Shown here: positions 1-11,817 of the stretch, piece after piece
Numbering within the stretch: the stretch's first letter is position 1
How the letters are laid out: every line of letters begins with the position of its first letter
NCBI GenBank assembly: GCA_027604005.1
Contig: JADGJT010000103.1
Location: 26,658 to 64,697 of the forward strand
Length of the DNA stretch: 38,040 bases
DNA from: Dinochytrium kinnereticum
Taxonomy: Eukaryota > Chytridiomycota > Chytridiomycetes > Chytridiales > Chytridiaceae
Reading direction: 5' to 3'
Translations under genes and position numbers: made by a program
The notes under the pieces: generated by a model
The model's database searches: none
Told to the model about the DNA's origin: nothing
What the model saw: the letters and a program-made list of their open reading frames with translations, nothing else

Positions 1-3000
1 TTTTTTGAATAATCATCGATGGGACAAACCTTTCAGAGATGCCATAGAGGGAGACGAGATGAGACTTCAGGATAAACAGCATACTCATCTTGCTGCATCG
101 AAAGGATAGGGATAACAGCGTGTCTGGGTCTTTATAATAAAAAAAATAGGGTTAATTGTTTTGAAAGATCAATCGCCGCCTACCGAAAGCATCTACGCCC
201 TCGGCTAAGCATTTATCGATAACGTCCGCAACCTCAGAAAACATTTCTTCCCCGGACATAGACAAAACCTGGTCTATACAGTAGATGATGTGTAAAACTT
301 CTTCCAGAGTCTTGTATTCCAGTAGAGCAAGGTTCTCGACAACGAAACGCGCGAATCTCACCTCTGCCATCTTTACATCAAAAGTCAATATATGAGCATC
401 AGGTTGAAGGCTTACGTTTGCAGAGCCCCCCGAAGAATATGTCAATTGAACAGTTCGAACGAGGGTCAGCAGAAAATCCGTCTTTCGGCCCCGCTTGTAT
501 GGTATCTTAGAATAAAACTTCTCAAGAACCGCGACAAGACGGTCCTTTCCGGTTGACTCCTCGCCAGCAATCACCTCAATGGTAGTTCCTGATTCGGAAG
601 ATACGAGGTCAGTCCAAAGGAAAAGTTACCAAACCCCAACCTGAAACCCAAGCCTCGTCGCTATCGAATACATTTGCGTTCGGCCTCATACTTGCCAGGT
701 AATCAAACACCCTCTTAACGCATTCAGCGTTCCTGGTATGGATAAAGCTATCGTGTTTGTTTACTAGGCTCTCATAAATCGAGCACGCGCGCTCTCGGAT
801 CATCATGTCTGGGCTAGCTTGCATCGCAACAAGTGAAGGCATGCACTGATACAAAAGTTGTTAGATTTACTGCAGAACGAATCTGAATCTCTCACATTCA
901 ATGGATGCACTAATCCTTGCTCCAAAATCAACGCAACCACGTTGAAAGCAGCAGAACTCAAACCCGAGTCTGGGCTGAGCATGCAGGATAAGACCCGCTC
1001 AAGGTAGAGCTGCATCAACTGAGAACTTACACCAGAATCGCCCATTTCTTCCGCATTACCGACCAAGACTTGAAGATCGATTCCCTCTGCCTGCTTACCC
1101 TCGCCCTTCGCTTCTACCAAAAAAGAAAAAAAGAGAATAAGAGAAAAATCAGTGTGTCTTCGACAGTTGTATATACAAAAACACTCACTGCTCGTATCAA
1201 TCCTGCTTTGTTCACTGAGCAAAAACTCTTCAAACACTTTTATCAGATCGATCTTTTGACCAGCAGCTCCTGATTGAAAAACGCCATCCATCAGCCTCCG
1301 TGCGTCATCCCTCAGCATAATTCGTGGCTGTATCGAAAAGAGGTGGCCTACAAGAGATTAAGAGTGCTTTCAATTGCTAGAATCCTACCAAGTGCTTGTA
1401 AAGAGTAGGAGATAAGAAGTGGCGAAAGTCTTGGAGATGCGAACGCTAGGGTGATCTCATAAAGTGATATAGCAACTGATTCATCCTGCGACGCGATCGT
1501 TTTGGCATCCGTAGCAGAAGCATCTTGAAAATCGTTAGTTGTCTAACAACAAAGGCATTGCGTACCATTAAAGCAAGACCGTTTTGAATCGAAATCAAAA
1601 TTTCGAAGTAAGGAGGAGGATATGACAAGGCACCTGGCAATATTGCGGAGCAGTGGATTCGGTAGAGCAGATTGTAGTTGGGGTCGGACTTTATGCAGTG
1701 TGTCTATAGACAATTAGCTTTTCGTCACAGATATAACATTGAATTACCATAACATGTCTTTAAAACTCGGACCAGCTTGCCATAGCTCTTCGTAACGCCG
1801 TCAACAATAGCACAGAGACAAGGCATAACAGCCGAAAGAACCTACGTAAAGTGAGTCACCACACCTATCGAAAAGTAAAAGCAGTAAAGCAGAAAGAATG
1901 AGAAGTCAAAGATACCATATGCGACCGATTAGAAAGCATCCCGATCAAGTCCTGCTCAATCCTTCCCATCAACCCCAAATCCGGATTCTTCAGGCAAGGA
2001 ATAGCATTTTTGATGACATTGGCCGATAGACAGACAATTTTATCATCTAGCACCCTCATTTCATCTAAATCCTCCCTAGATGGCGTGACAGGCGTTTGAG
2101 GACTGTTGACAGCCTGAGGTGTGGTCGGAGTGGTCGGGCCCATAGAAGAAGAAGATGTCATCTTCATTTGAATCTGGAGCATCTTGATATAGGGAGTGAC
2201 TGAGTTTGGGCATGATTTCGAGAAGATGTTGAGCAGCTGCATCGCACAGTAGAGTTTCTCCTTTGAATTACATCAGAGGCCTTATCCTCATACCACATTT
2301 AGTCTACCTTATTGTTATGCTCTTCCTGAAGCAATACTTGTTCCGCAACGCACTCGGTAAGAAGAGACATTAGGGGCAGACATTCGCGTCTCGATATCTT
2401 CGACGTCTGACCGGAAGCAACTCGCTGCATGAACTCTTCCAGAAGCGGGCCATTTCCCGGGAACTTAACACAGTGCATCATCACATTAACACGAAGAAGA
2501 ATGTCCTGTTTATCAACGGGGCTGAGTGACTTGTAACATCCCTCCCGAATAGATATCTGATCTTGAGCAGACGTAATGACTTCTGCCTCCAACGATTTTC
2601 CAGTCTTCAGCCCCTTCAGCCACATTTCAACAAGGCATCTCAAAGCAAGGTCCTTAAGGCATGATGAGAAAATCATGGGTATAACCAGTTTATGAAGATT
2701 GCAGAGATTACCTTCACAGTATCTTCCTCGTCAACTATGCGGCCCAGTATCTTTCCGCTGAAAAGGCCAAGCTTTTCAATAAGCTCCAACTGAAAATCTA
2801 ACGGCGCCGAAAGCAAACGTGTGAATTCGACGTTATGAATATCTTTTACGAGTCTCAGAATTCGCTTTCGAACAGATGACCCAACATCCTATACACACAC
2901 AAACATAAAAAATCATTTAGCTGTCAAGAACAAAACTACTGCGTTACCAATATTCTGGGTATCAGCATAGGATAATACCGATCGATAATCTGGCTACTAG

Positions 3001-6000
3001 CATTCGCCGTCAAAAGCCCCCCTAGTAACTGTACAGTGGAATCACGCACAGAAGCACTAGGATCACATAAAAGCTCCTTAACAAACTCCATCAATTGGGG
3101 TCGACCAAGAATAGTGAAATCTGCTGCCGCAATATCTCCGAGTGCTCGGACGGCTCGAGACCTCACAGTGATGATGTCGATCCTTAGAGCAGACATGATA
3201 AGGGAGAGGAAGTATTCGGATAATCCAAAGAAATGAGAGCGGTTGGATGATAGGTAGACGATGGCTCTTCCAATGCCTTGGTTAAGGCTTACGCCTTGTT
3301 TAATAGCCATCGAAGTTTTCTGCTTTGAAGGTAAAGTAATACCGGAACTAGGGAATGTCAGAAAAACCATGAGACAATTGACAATACCTTGACCGGGAAG
3401 AAAGCTTACTGCATACGGAACAGTAGTATTGAACGAGGGAAGACATCTGTTTTGTTAGAGATTCGGTAACGCTTGCGCCTGAAGCCATCGACGAGAATCT
3501 TTGAAACCACATCGACACGAAAAACGCAGCAGATCCCTGAAGATAAGACATAAGAATCGCGTCTCAGGCGTTTTAGAATTTAAACCTGAATGGGATATTC
3601 ATTAAGACCAAGCTGATCTAAGCATTGCATAATGATATCCTCGGCCTCTTCAAAAAACTCAATCCTTTTACCAGGAGTATCTGGCTTCCACTCGACACAG
3701 ACAAATTCTGATTGAAGGTCCTCAAATGAGGCGGGAGGATTGAAATCAATCATCTGAAGCATATCCTTACACCCGTGCGTGAGTCGTCGAATCTTGCTGA
3801 TAGAGTCTCCAAACCAATCCAAAGCAAAAATCTTAACAGCAGTATCACTCTTTTTATCCTCCAAAGCTTGACGCTGGAAATATCAGAAAAAAAAGGAGAA
3901 AAGGCACCAAACCATCATCTGTGAAAATACTGACGCTACCATAATGGCTCCTGGCCAATCAACATCTGCCACGAGCTCAAGACAATCTTTAACAAACGAC
4001 TCGAGGATTCCCTTATACTCGGCTTCCATCTCGCTTCCAAGAGACTTTCTTCCTCGCCTTTCGCCTTTCCCAGATGCATCGTGAGAAGGGAACGCTCTTC
4101 CAAGCAGATATTTTAAAATGTAAGCTGAGGAGGCATTGGCGGCGTCAAGGTTTGATCGACTTAAAGCAACCACCTGATAAAATAACAATATGAATGAGAT
4201 TCATAGAGCGAAAATCAAGCCTACTTTACTTAAACCCTTCACTGTAACATGCTCATCCTCAAATTTTACTTTACAATCCGCTTGTGTGTCTATCGATACA
4301 GTAGGGCCTCCGGACATTTCGTTTATGACATCTTCCACGGCATCGAAGAACTTCGAGTTAAGTGGGCAGGACTGAAGAAGCTGAAGAACCAAAGCCGTGA
4401 TCATTTGAATTTTTCGTCCATCTCGTAATCTATAAGAACCAATTATGAAAAAGGGCTCCACATAGTTGCATCGAATACCTGTAATCTCCGGAAGACCTTT
4501 TCGTTGAGGTAGTTCGCACAATATTTCCAACGATCTCTTCCATAATAAGATGACGATGGCTTGGGTATTTTGAAAACACTGATATGACAACGTTCATGCA
4601 ATGTCGTTGAAGCCTTGGGAGTCCAATTGTGCTTGCGAAATTCGATCCCTCAACAAAGAAAGGAGCTAGAGATAAACTGTATGCCTACCCACTATTTAAA
4701 AATGCATCAAGTAATTAAGAGCATAATTACCATTACGATGATTTGATCAGGTAAATTTTCCAGAAGAATCAAATCGAATAATCTTGAATTTATCTCGGAG
4801 AGCCTATCAAGCAATTTATGAACGTTGGAAAGAACGTCCTGCGTAAAGGATATATGTCAATAAGATGTTTTTCAAACCGAACTTATCTTAGAAAAAGCCC
4901 TTGTTTTGCTTTCATTGCGGGTGTTAATGCGTCCCCCTTTGCTTCTGATGTCTTTAAGATATTCAGAATAATATCCTCAGTTCTGGACTTCGAAAAGTTA
5001 AGAATGAGCAATATCAACGCTTCTCCTGACAGCTTCGAGTTTCTTTAGTAAGATACTTTAATGGACAAAACCTACTGTCTTTCTTCCCACAATATCGGCT
5101 TTTCTAATGCAAATCAAGACAATTATGGCTATAAGGACGGCATCGGCAGCAAAAAGGCTCGTTTTCAAATCTTGAACAACATCTTTTTCGATTGCATCAA
5201 CCTCTCCCAACTCTGAAGCTACTACGTTAAATTACATCATGATACTAAGAAACTTACAAGGTTTCCAACATGAATGAATATGTTCTCGATCTTTTAACAG
5301 TCCCTCAATAGCCCCGAAAAGACGAGCGATGGCATCTTCATCCTCTGAAAAGAGTGAGGATAGCAATTGAGAGTGCAGGTGGTTCTCAAGAATCCTCTCT
5401 ATTAAACTGGTGGCCTCTTCAAGCTGTATCTGTACTTCTTTCGAAGCGAATGACGTGTTCTCCTCGTCAAGAGAGGTGAGAAACGACATGATACCCGCTA
5501 CGCATTTTGATATCAAGAGATTCGAAGTGCCTTTTGTACTGTGTTAATATTATGATTATATGTTTGAATCTTACCAGCCCCATCTATTACTTTAGCAACT
5601 ATTTGGGATTCTGATGCTTTTGTGGTTGGTGTGATAGGGGAGACGGTTTGAATATCATTGGTTGGAATGGACCTGCGGCGCCTCTTCTTCCCTTTCAATC
5701 CTCCATTCTGTTCAGAAGAGCTTGGGCCATTAGGATCAATTTTAAGATGTGTGTAGTGACTGCCCTGGTCTGAGCCAGGCTCTGATAATTAAGAAATACA
5801 TGTAAGAGACAAGCCATTACCACTTGATTGTATTTACCTATTTTCGTACTGGATGATCCCACACCACCTAAATTAGAAGATAACGACAAAATCATTTCAG
5901 TGAGCGATGTATCCATAAGTTCTCCACTAGACGAAGGTGTTGGACGAGCCGAATCCTCAGGCCCAGGACCTGAAACAGGCTCAATATCAAAGCTTTTCAG

Positions 6001-6815
6001 GTTCCTGTCCAGAGTTAGGTTATGACACTTGCGTGGCGTTCCTTACAGATAACCAAGGTTTGTCGCCTCAAGAAGATGACGCACATTATCAAAGCACAGC
6101 TGCGCATGATCCTGAGCACCCACACGTATCAATGGATCCAATGATGACGAGTTTTCCGCCAAAGTCGTGAGAGTCTGTTGAACGTCAAAAGGAATATCGC
6201 CGAGAAGGGAAATGTCTGGCAATTTGACATCCAGCGCGGGAACAATCGATGCGGCTTTCGAGTCATATATCATAAGTAAAAAGATGTAAGAATCCTAATT
6301 GAAAAGAGGTAGTATGTACCGTAATAGCTTGGCGTTGAGCAGACAGGCGGCACTCGCTGCAAGACCTCCAAGGCTCGGTTAACCCAACCCTTACTGGATG
6401 CCTCATTGGCAGCAAAGAGCGACGACATGCTCCTGATTGCCCCGTTGCTCTCCTCCCGATTACTGGACCAAGGCGTCTCTTGGCTGTCTGGCGTGAGCTG
6501 CATGCCGTCAGAAGGCGGTGAATAACCCGTGAGAAAAAAGCTCGGAGACTATTGACGCTGGCTGCACCAGGGAGAAAAGAAACCCACCGAGTTTTGAGAT
6601 GTAATGAGCATACTGCTGGCGTCCTGCGGAACCACCTGCGAGGGGTATACCATGGAAGGATGCGCACCACCGCTGCCACTCAAGTGCGCATGGATGACGT
6701 TGGCTTGGTCGGAGCGATAGGCAAAGGTGGGTTGGGACGCCGCGACGGCGACACCCGGTACCGCGGCCGCTGATCGATCGGCCTGCTCGCCTTGGCCCAC
6801 AACTGCCGATAGCAT
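1..6815 (-). CDS. SCC2: Cohesin loader Scc2/NIPBL/Mis4 (partial, 3' end beyond left edge)
   Basis: Many-exon gene encoding a large HEAT-repeat protein that, with Scc4/Mau2, loads cohesin onto chromosomes and stimulates its ATPase in the nucleus. Family signatures are clear: a HEAT block at about 2950-3350 with TVRSRAVRALGDIAAADFTI and SVRDSTVQLLGG, followed at about 2830-2890 by DVGSSVRKRILRLVKDI, and near the left edge (about 40-110) LFILKSHLVSLYGISER, which matches the NIPBL helix before the C-terminal region. The N-terminal part (about 5500-6815) is Ser/Pro-rich and carries a basic nuclear-localisation-like patch KGKKRRRRS near 5680. I start at the Met at 6815 because that frame continues best into the next exon, but an upstream Met in another frame is possible. 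Introns are about 40-80 bases. The last exon or exons are not in the window. Identity is firm; N-terminal exon borders are uncertain. Confidence 0.9.
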
Positions 6816-7501
6816 TGCTGGTCTGGCGTGGCTGCAGGTTAGCCCATCGTCCGCTCACATCCTCACCTCAACCAGCTCTCACCTTGGGTCTGTCCGCCAA
6901 CAATGGACAATTTCACAGTCTCACGAAATGGCTCCCGTCGTCGTGTCGTCAATAACGAACCCAACGCCGTCGGTTGTCGTTTGCTCGCAGCTGAGACGGG
7001 CGACGGGATGGGCAAAGTCTGGAGGAGGATGCGATCTGCATTCTTTTTAGGCTGCTGCTGGACGGACGAAATGTGCCGAAGATTGTTTTTATTCATTCGT
7101 CTTCGAGCCTCTGCTTCAACCATCTCACCATCCACCATCCATCCCCGTCGAGCAGGAGGAATCATACATAGCTGCCTTTGAATAGCTCATTCAACCACGC
7201 CCTTGACATCACGCAAGCGGGAGGGATGGCTGCTTGAGCTGTCTGCCTGAGCATGCATCGTCTCTGTGGCGCAGATCATCCGTTCTGAGCCTCCGTGTGG
7301 GGCAGGGGAAGCATCAGCATGCTCCAGTCGCCCACGCAATGGTTCGAATCAGAGCATCGGCGATGTGGCGCTGTGGGCATCCATGTTCGAGTTGAACCTG
7401 TAAGGTAAACCATGACATTTATTTTGGGGCTGTGATAAAGTCAACTCCTTCCATCCATCCGTCTCCACCGATACTCTCGACCCGCCCTCAGCAACCGCCA
7501 A
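6816..7501. promoter_or_regulatory. Divergent intergenic region between Scc2 and the PQQ-propeller gene
   Basis: About 690 bases separate the oppositely oriented starts of Scc2 (minus) and the propeller gene (plus), so both promoters should lie here. I see CCAT-type simple repeats at about 7121-7145 and 7445-7465 but no convincing TATA box. Short open frames on both strands in this GC-richer stretch have no recognisable domain. One minus-strand frame (7165-6863) ends close to the Scc2 start and could hold an upstream non-coding or coding exon. Confidence 0.4.
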
Positions 7502-8256
7502 ATGTCCACCGCATCGCACCTCTACCTCGGCTGCGGAGGCTACGTCTACGCTCTCAACAAGGCCGATGGCTCGCAGATCTGGAAGTCTCCCATTCGAGGC
7601 AGCGGCATCCTGCACCCAATGCTCCTCCCCATCCCCTCCAGGAACGTCATCTTGGCATGCGCTGGCGTCAACATTCGCTGCTTCAATGCCATCAATGGTG
7701 CTGAGATTTGGGAGAACAAACTCAGTGGTATGGGGTTGGGAAATGCCAGTCTTGTTGCACCTGCTGCGTCAGAGGTAGCTGGACTTCATGAGCTGAGGGT
7801 GCCCGAGAAGAAAGTTAAATCTGCCAAAAACCTTGATCCAAAGGACGTTGTGTTTGTTGGTGCTGGTGCCCATATCAGGGCTATTGAGGCCTCTACAGGG
7901 AGGGATCTTTGGGAATACCACCCTAGGGGGTTCAAGAAGGGGATGCATGGCTCCATCTTGGTCGAGGATGAAAAGGTTTTCGTTGGCCAAGGAGGCAGAG
8001 TTACTGCGTTAAACTTTTTCACTGGAGAAGAGGTGCGTTTTTCTAATCCTTTATTTTTCCCCTTATCTTTATTGATGCCTTTATATTCGTCTTTTCGCGA
8101 CCTTTAACAAAGATCTGGAGCCTCGTGCCTGGGGGGTGGCACTCTTGCATCTTTGCAACCATGGCATCCGGCAACGGCCAGCTGAATCGGACAAATCCCA
8201 GCCAGGTTTTGCTTCAAAAGTTAGAGGATGATGCCAATAGGAATGCATCCAGTTAG
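7502..8256 (+). CDS. Small PQQ/quinoprotein-like beta-propeller repeat protein
   Basis: Two exons, 7502-8032 and 8113-8256, joined in phase 0, give a protein of 224 residues ending NRNASS. The intron starts GTGCGT and ends ACAAAG. The sequence holds about four PQQ-type repeats, each with the A-x-x-G-x-x-x-W pattern: YALNKADGSQIW, FNAINGAEIWE, IRAIEASTGRDLWEY and ALNFFTGEEIW. The last Trp is created by the splice, which supports the intron. No signal peptide or membrane segment is visible, so it is probably cytosolic. Four repeats are only half of the usual seven- or eight-bladed propeller, so it may dimerise or bind a partner. Similar short proteins are annotated in fungi only as quinoprotein or BamB-like, and no enzymatic function can be assigned. 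The start is the first Met, immediately before the first repeat. Confidence 0.8.
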
Positions 8257-8543
8257 AATCAGAATTCCTTTCACCAGCTTTCAGACTTCCCGTAGTCATT
8301 ATATGCATATTCACTTCGTTGTTAACAGAACCCTCCGACAAAAGAGAATAAACAGATGCTCTTTGAAACATATACCCGCTGTTTGCCGGATGGATAGAGA
8401 AAAAAAAAGAAAGTGCGTCTTACTAATTAATGATAGCCCATCACCGACCGATCACGAACTGCACGAAAGGCAAATGTTCTTTCCCCACTACTAAAAGTCA
8501 GCAAGAAATAAAGCTGCACTGATTTAAACGGCACATGCCAATC

Positions 8544-11500
8544 TCATACCTTTGGAACAGCCCCACTCCACTCTTGCGCAAACGCCTTATCTTTACCCTC
8601 CCACCCATCCGCATCCGTCACATCTCCCCAAACATCCCCTACAATAATCCTCATCGCCCGATCAATCACCTCAACTGACTTAGGCAACGCTCTCTCCCCC
8701 CCTCGCTCTTTCTTAACCTCAACCGGTTTCTCCTCCTCCTCTTCAGCAGGTTTATCCCTCCTCAGTCGATGTTGCCGATCCCCACTAATCTTCAAAGCCT
8801 CCTCAAACTCTTTCTCCATTCTCTCAATATCAGGATCACGGGGAGTGAGCTCAGGCATGGCCTCAATGGATTCAATCATGTCTTGCATGATCCAGTTTCG
8901 TAAAGAGAACTTAGGGTTAGCCTTTTTCATGCGTGTGGCGCGGTTAGCGTCCTCTACTTCCATAGCGTCTTGGGATTTTGCGGCGGCACGTTCGAGGAGA
9001 AGACGGGAGCGGTAGGCTCGTGCCCACTTCTGCCAACGATATCTGATCTCGATGGCGGTGGGGAGTTTAACCGTGAAAATGTCATCGTCCTCATCCTCCT
9101 CCTCCTCCTCTTCGTCATCATTCTCCTCATCATCCTCCTCTTCTTCATTCCCACCTTCACCACCACCCTTATCTCTCTTCTCCTTTTCGTCCTCCTCCTT
9201 ACTCGAGCTTAGCGTCGCCGTCTTCTTCTCCTTCTTTGGTTTCGGCTCCATTTTCTCCAAATTCTCCACCTTGTACTCATCCTGTTCAGCAGCAACTTCC
9301 ATCGAAAGTGTGCTCAAGGCTTCCAACAAAAAGTCAAGGCAGCCCGAAGACGTCCCTTCACCCTCCCCCACTATTCCCCTTCCAGCCGTCGACCCTAGGC
9401 GCTGCATTGACGGTGCCGCTCCAAAAGTGCTCGGCCTTCCAAGAGATTGAGGAGCAAATGAAGCCCTCCTCCCACCCCCGGACACTATCGACGACCGTGA
9501 CCCATCAGAGCCAGGCATGTCGACAGGCGGGCCAGTCTCAACGGGAAAGTCAGTGTCGTTTGTTCTAAAGTCGCAGAGCTTGCGGAAGAAGATTGTGTAA
9601 TCTGCCTCAACCTCAGAGAGAAGCTGGAGCAATGGCGTGATCATGTTTTCGAGGTCATTGTCTTTGACCATTCGGAATCCGAGTTTCTGCAAAAGGCGGT
9701 TAAGCAAAAAGGTCGAAACAACGCCTGCGAACCTTTCTCATTAGCTCCGTGTATTTTTCAATAAAAGCGGGTTCAAAGGTGTCAAGAATCTGCCTGATAA
9801 TGTCGAGAGAGTCTACCGTCGCGTCTGGTGGTGTGTCATCTGAGATCTGGTTTTCGTCATAAACAAGGTTGATCAGCGTCCGTCCGAGTTTGCTCAGATT
9901 CCATAGAGCGATCCTTGGTTGATGCTCAAAGCGGTATCTTCCAAGGTCATCTAAAATGGGTTCAAAGATTATTATTGACGCGGCGCTAAAGAAAAGTGAT
10001 GGGAAAAGCCTATCTTACCCGAGCGATTGCTCGTTACGAGTGGGTTATAATTATCCAAAAGCATGAATGGTCCGTAATCAATCGTTATTCCAAGGATGGA
10101 CATGTTGTCCTAATCGCACAAAGAGAAGTTAATCGAGGAATAAACATGATGAAAAACGACAGTAAAGTCAAATAATGAAATAAACACTACGAGTAAATCG
10201 CAAAAGGCTTTTTACCGTATTCAAAACCCCATGACAGAACCCAGTAGCCTGCCAATGAGCGACCAGAATTGCTGTCTTCCGGGTCACCTCTAAAAAAAAC
10301 CTCGCATATCGATTCAAGGCCACATCCACCTGCCTTCCAACAGCAAAAGGTGCAACAACATAAGACTGAACTGCGCCATCTGCAGTCCTCTCCTCTGCGA
10401 CGCGAAGGTTAGGCCTCGTGGCAACCGACATGCTTCGATTAGCTGATCTGTTATCACCCTCTGCAGATGGCTGCTTAACCGCCTCAGGCTCTTCGTTCGG
10501 ATTCACCCCAGCTTTAGCCTTTCCCCTCACTCTTCCCTTTCCGTCACTTGGCGGCGTATTTCCCATCACGGCGTCTTTGAATGATTTCTGAGCAGCACCA
10601 CCCCCAACCCCTGCCTTGACCTTCATCCATCGATCTGCCGCTCCAGCTGCCCCCTCCTCATCAATCCACCCAAAATGTGTTTTTATGACATAATCCGCCA
10701 GCTCCCTCACTCGATCCTTTTCTCCGCGATACCAGAACAACTCAAAGGACCCGAACCTAACCCAGCAGGGTGCAACTCTCGCTGTGACAGCTCCAGCCTC
10801 GATACCAGCCTCTCGGTAAACTGCACGAGATCCACCTATTACCGCTAAGGCTCGGGAAGTTGGAACACCGATCGCTGCCATGTACTCTGATGCTAGAAAC
10901 TCACGCACAGAGGATCGGACGAGTGCATATCCGTCCCCGAAGCGAGAGTACGGCGTCTTGCCTGCTCCTTTCAGCTGGACCTCCCACCTCTCCTTGACAT
11001 CTCCAGAGACAGTCTTGATGACGACTTCACCGAGAGAAATAGCCCTCCCATCTCCAAGCTGTCCAGCGTAAAACCCAAACTGATGTCCGGCATAATTATG
11101 AGACCAGGGGCGACACTGCGGCGGAACGGTCGTTCCCGACAGCAACTGAAGTAATGTCGCATCAGTGTCAATATCAACATCAAGCATCTCTGCGCAAGAC
11201 CCTGATACTCCCAACCAGACAGGGCTGGGGAGTGGCTCAGGGTTCAAGAACGTGAAGAAGGCGTGGACCTGTCTGCTAACACGAATGTCTCGAGCCATCG
11301 GACGCTGAGTGGGGGTGGCGGCGACGGCTAGCGATAAATCTGTGGAGCCCATGACGTCGGGTTGAAGGGGGGGCTTTGATGCGGAGTCTGGAGAGGCGTT
11401 GTCAAGGGGTGTGAGGGGATCTGCCTGGAGACTTTTTGTGAATGAGTCTGAGAGGCCCAGGACCTCTCCGAGCCTTGGTTTGGCGACTTCAAGGAGGCCG

Positions 11501-11576
11501 TCATATTCGTCGTCGTCGTCTGCGGGCACTGGCGGCGACAGGCGCTCGTCGGCGTCGGGGATCGTGTCGGTTGTCA
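8544..11576 (-). CDS. Selenoprotein O family protein adenylyltransferase (SelO/YdiU/Fmp40)
   Basis: SelO has an atypical kinase fold that transfers AMP to Ser/Thr/Tyr of target proteins. In yeast (Fmp40) it is mitochondrial and linked to oxidative-stress regulation. Four exons: about 11576-10216, 10109-10019, 9950-9733 and 9686-8544. Conserved elements in order: PWSHNYAGHQFGFYAGQLGD, the catalytic Lys in VQLKGAGKTPYSRFGDG, FCHGVLNTDNMS with the catalytic Asp-Asn, TIDYGPFML with the metal-binding Asp, and FEHQPRIALWNLSKL. Two insertions stand out: about 90 charged residues between the N-lobe and HGVLNTDN, and a long Glu/Asp-rich tract (about 9080-9260) in the C-terminal helices. The protein ends WSGAVPKV without the C-terminal Cys/Sec-Ser-Ser seen in many eukaryotic members. 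I chose the Met at 11576 (MTTDTIPDAD); an in-frame Met at 11625 would add 16 residues. Confidence 0.9.
9080..9165. repeat. Low-complexity CTC/CAT triplet tract encoding an acidic run in SelO
   Basis: Imperfect CCT/CTC/CAT triplets on the plus strand read as GAG/GAT/GAA on the minus strand and encode an almost uninterrupted Glu/Asp run inside the SelO coding sequence. Such triplet tracts expand and contract by replication slippage, so its length may differ between strains. Confidence 0.8.
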
Positions 11577-11817
11577 TGGTGTGAAAAACAAAATCAAGTT
11601 CTGATAAAGAAACAAACAAAACCAACCAAAAAAGGAGGCAAGAGGCTCTTTCTTATTTGACGCGCTGAAAGCTTCAAGGCTCATCGATAAATACAATTGA
11701 ATAGTATGCCGAGTGGGAGGGAAAAGCAGGACAGAACGCGAATACAAAGGGGAGAGGGGCAGATTGCGTGGGTGAAGCAAGTTACAACGGCAGCCCACGC
11801 AATGGGGCTACGATACA

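Noticed and set aside
6863..7165. 100-codon minus-strand frame as a first coding exon of Scc2
   Set aside because: A good donor exists at its end, but the splice phase would put the next exon in a frame different from the one that continues into Scc2.
8510..8549. In-frame TGA at the end of SelO as a selenocysteine codon
   Set aside because: Sec in SelO sits three residues from the end, but reading through this TGA leaves a long unrelated open frame and no Ser-Ser-stop. Treated as a normal stop or possible intron start.
9052..9450. Ser-rich plus-strand open frame opposite SelO
   Set aside because: It is the reverse reading of the acidic triplet tract, and the minus-strand frame has clear SelO homology on both sides.
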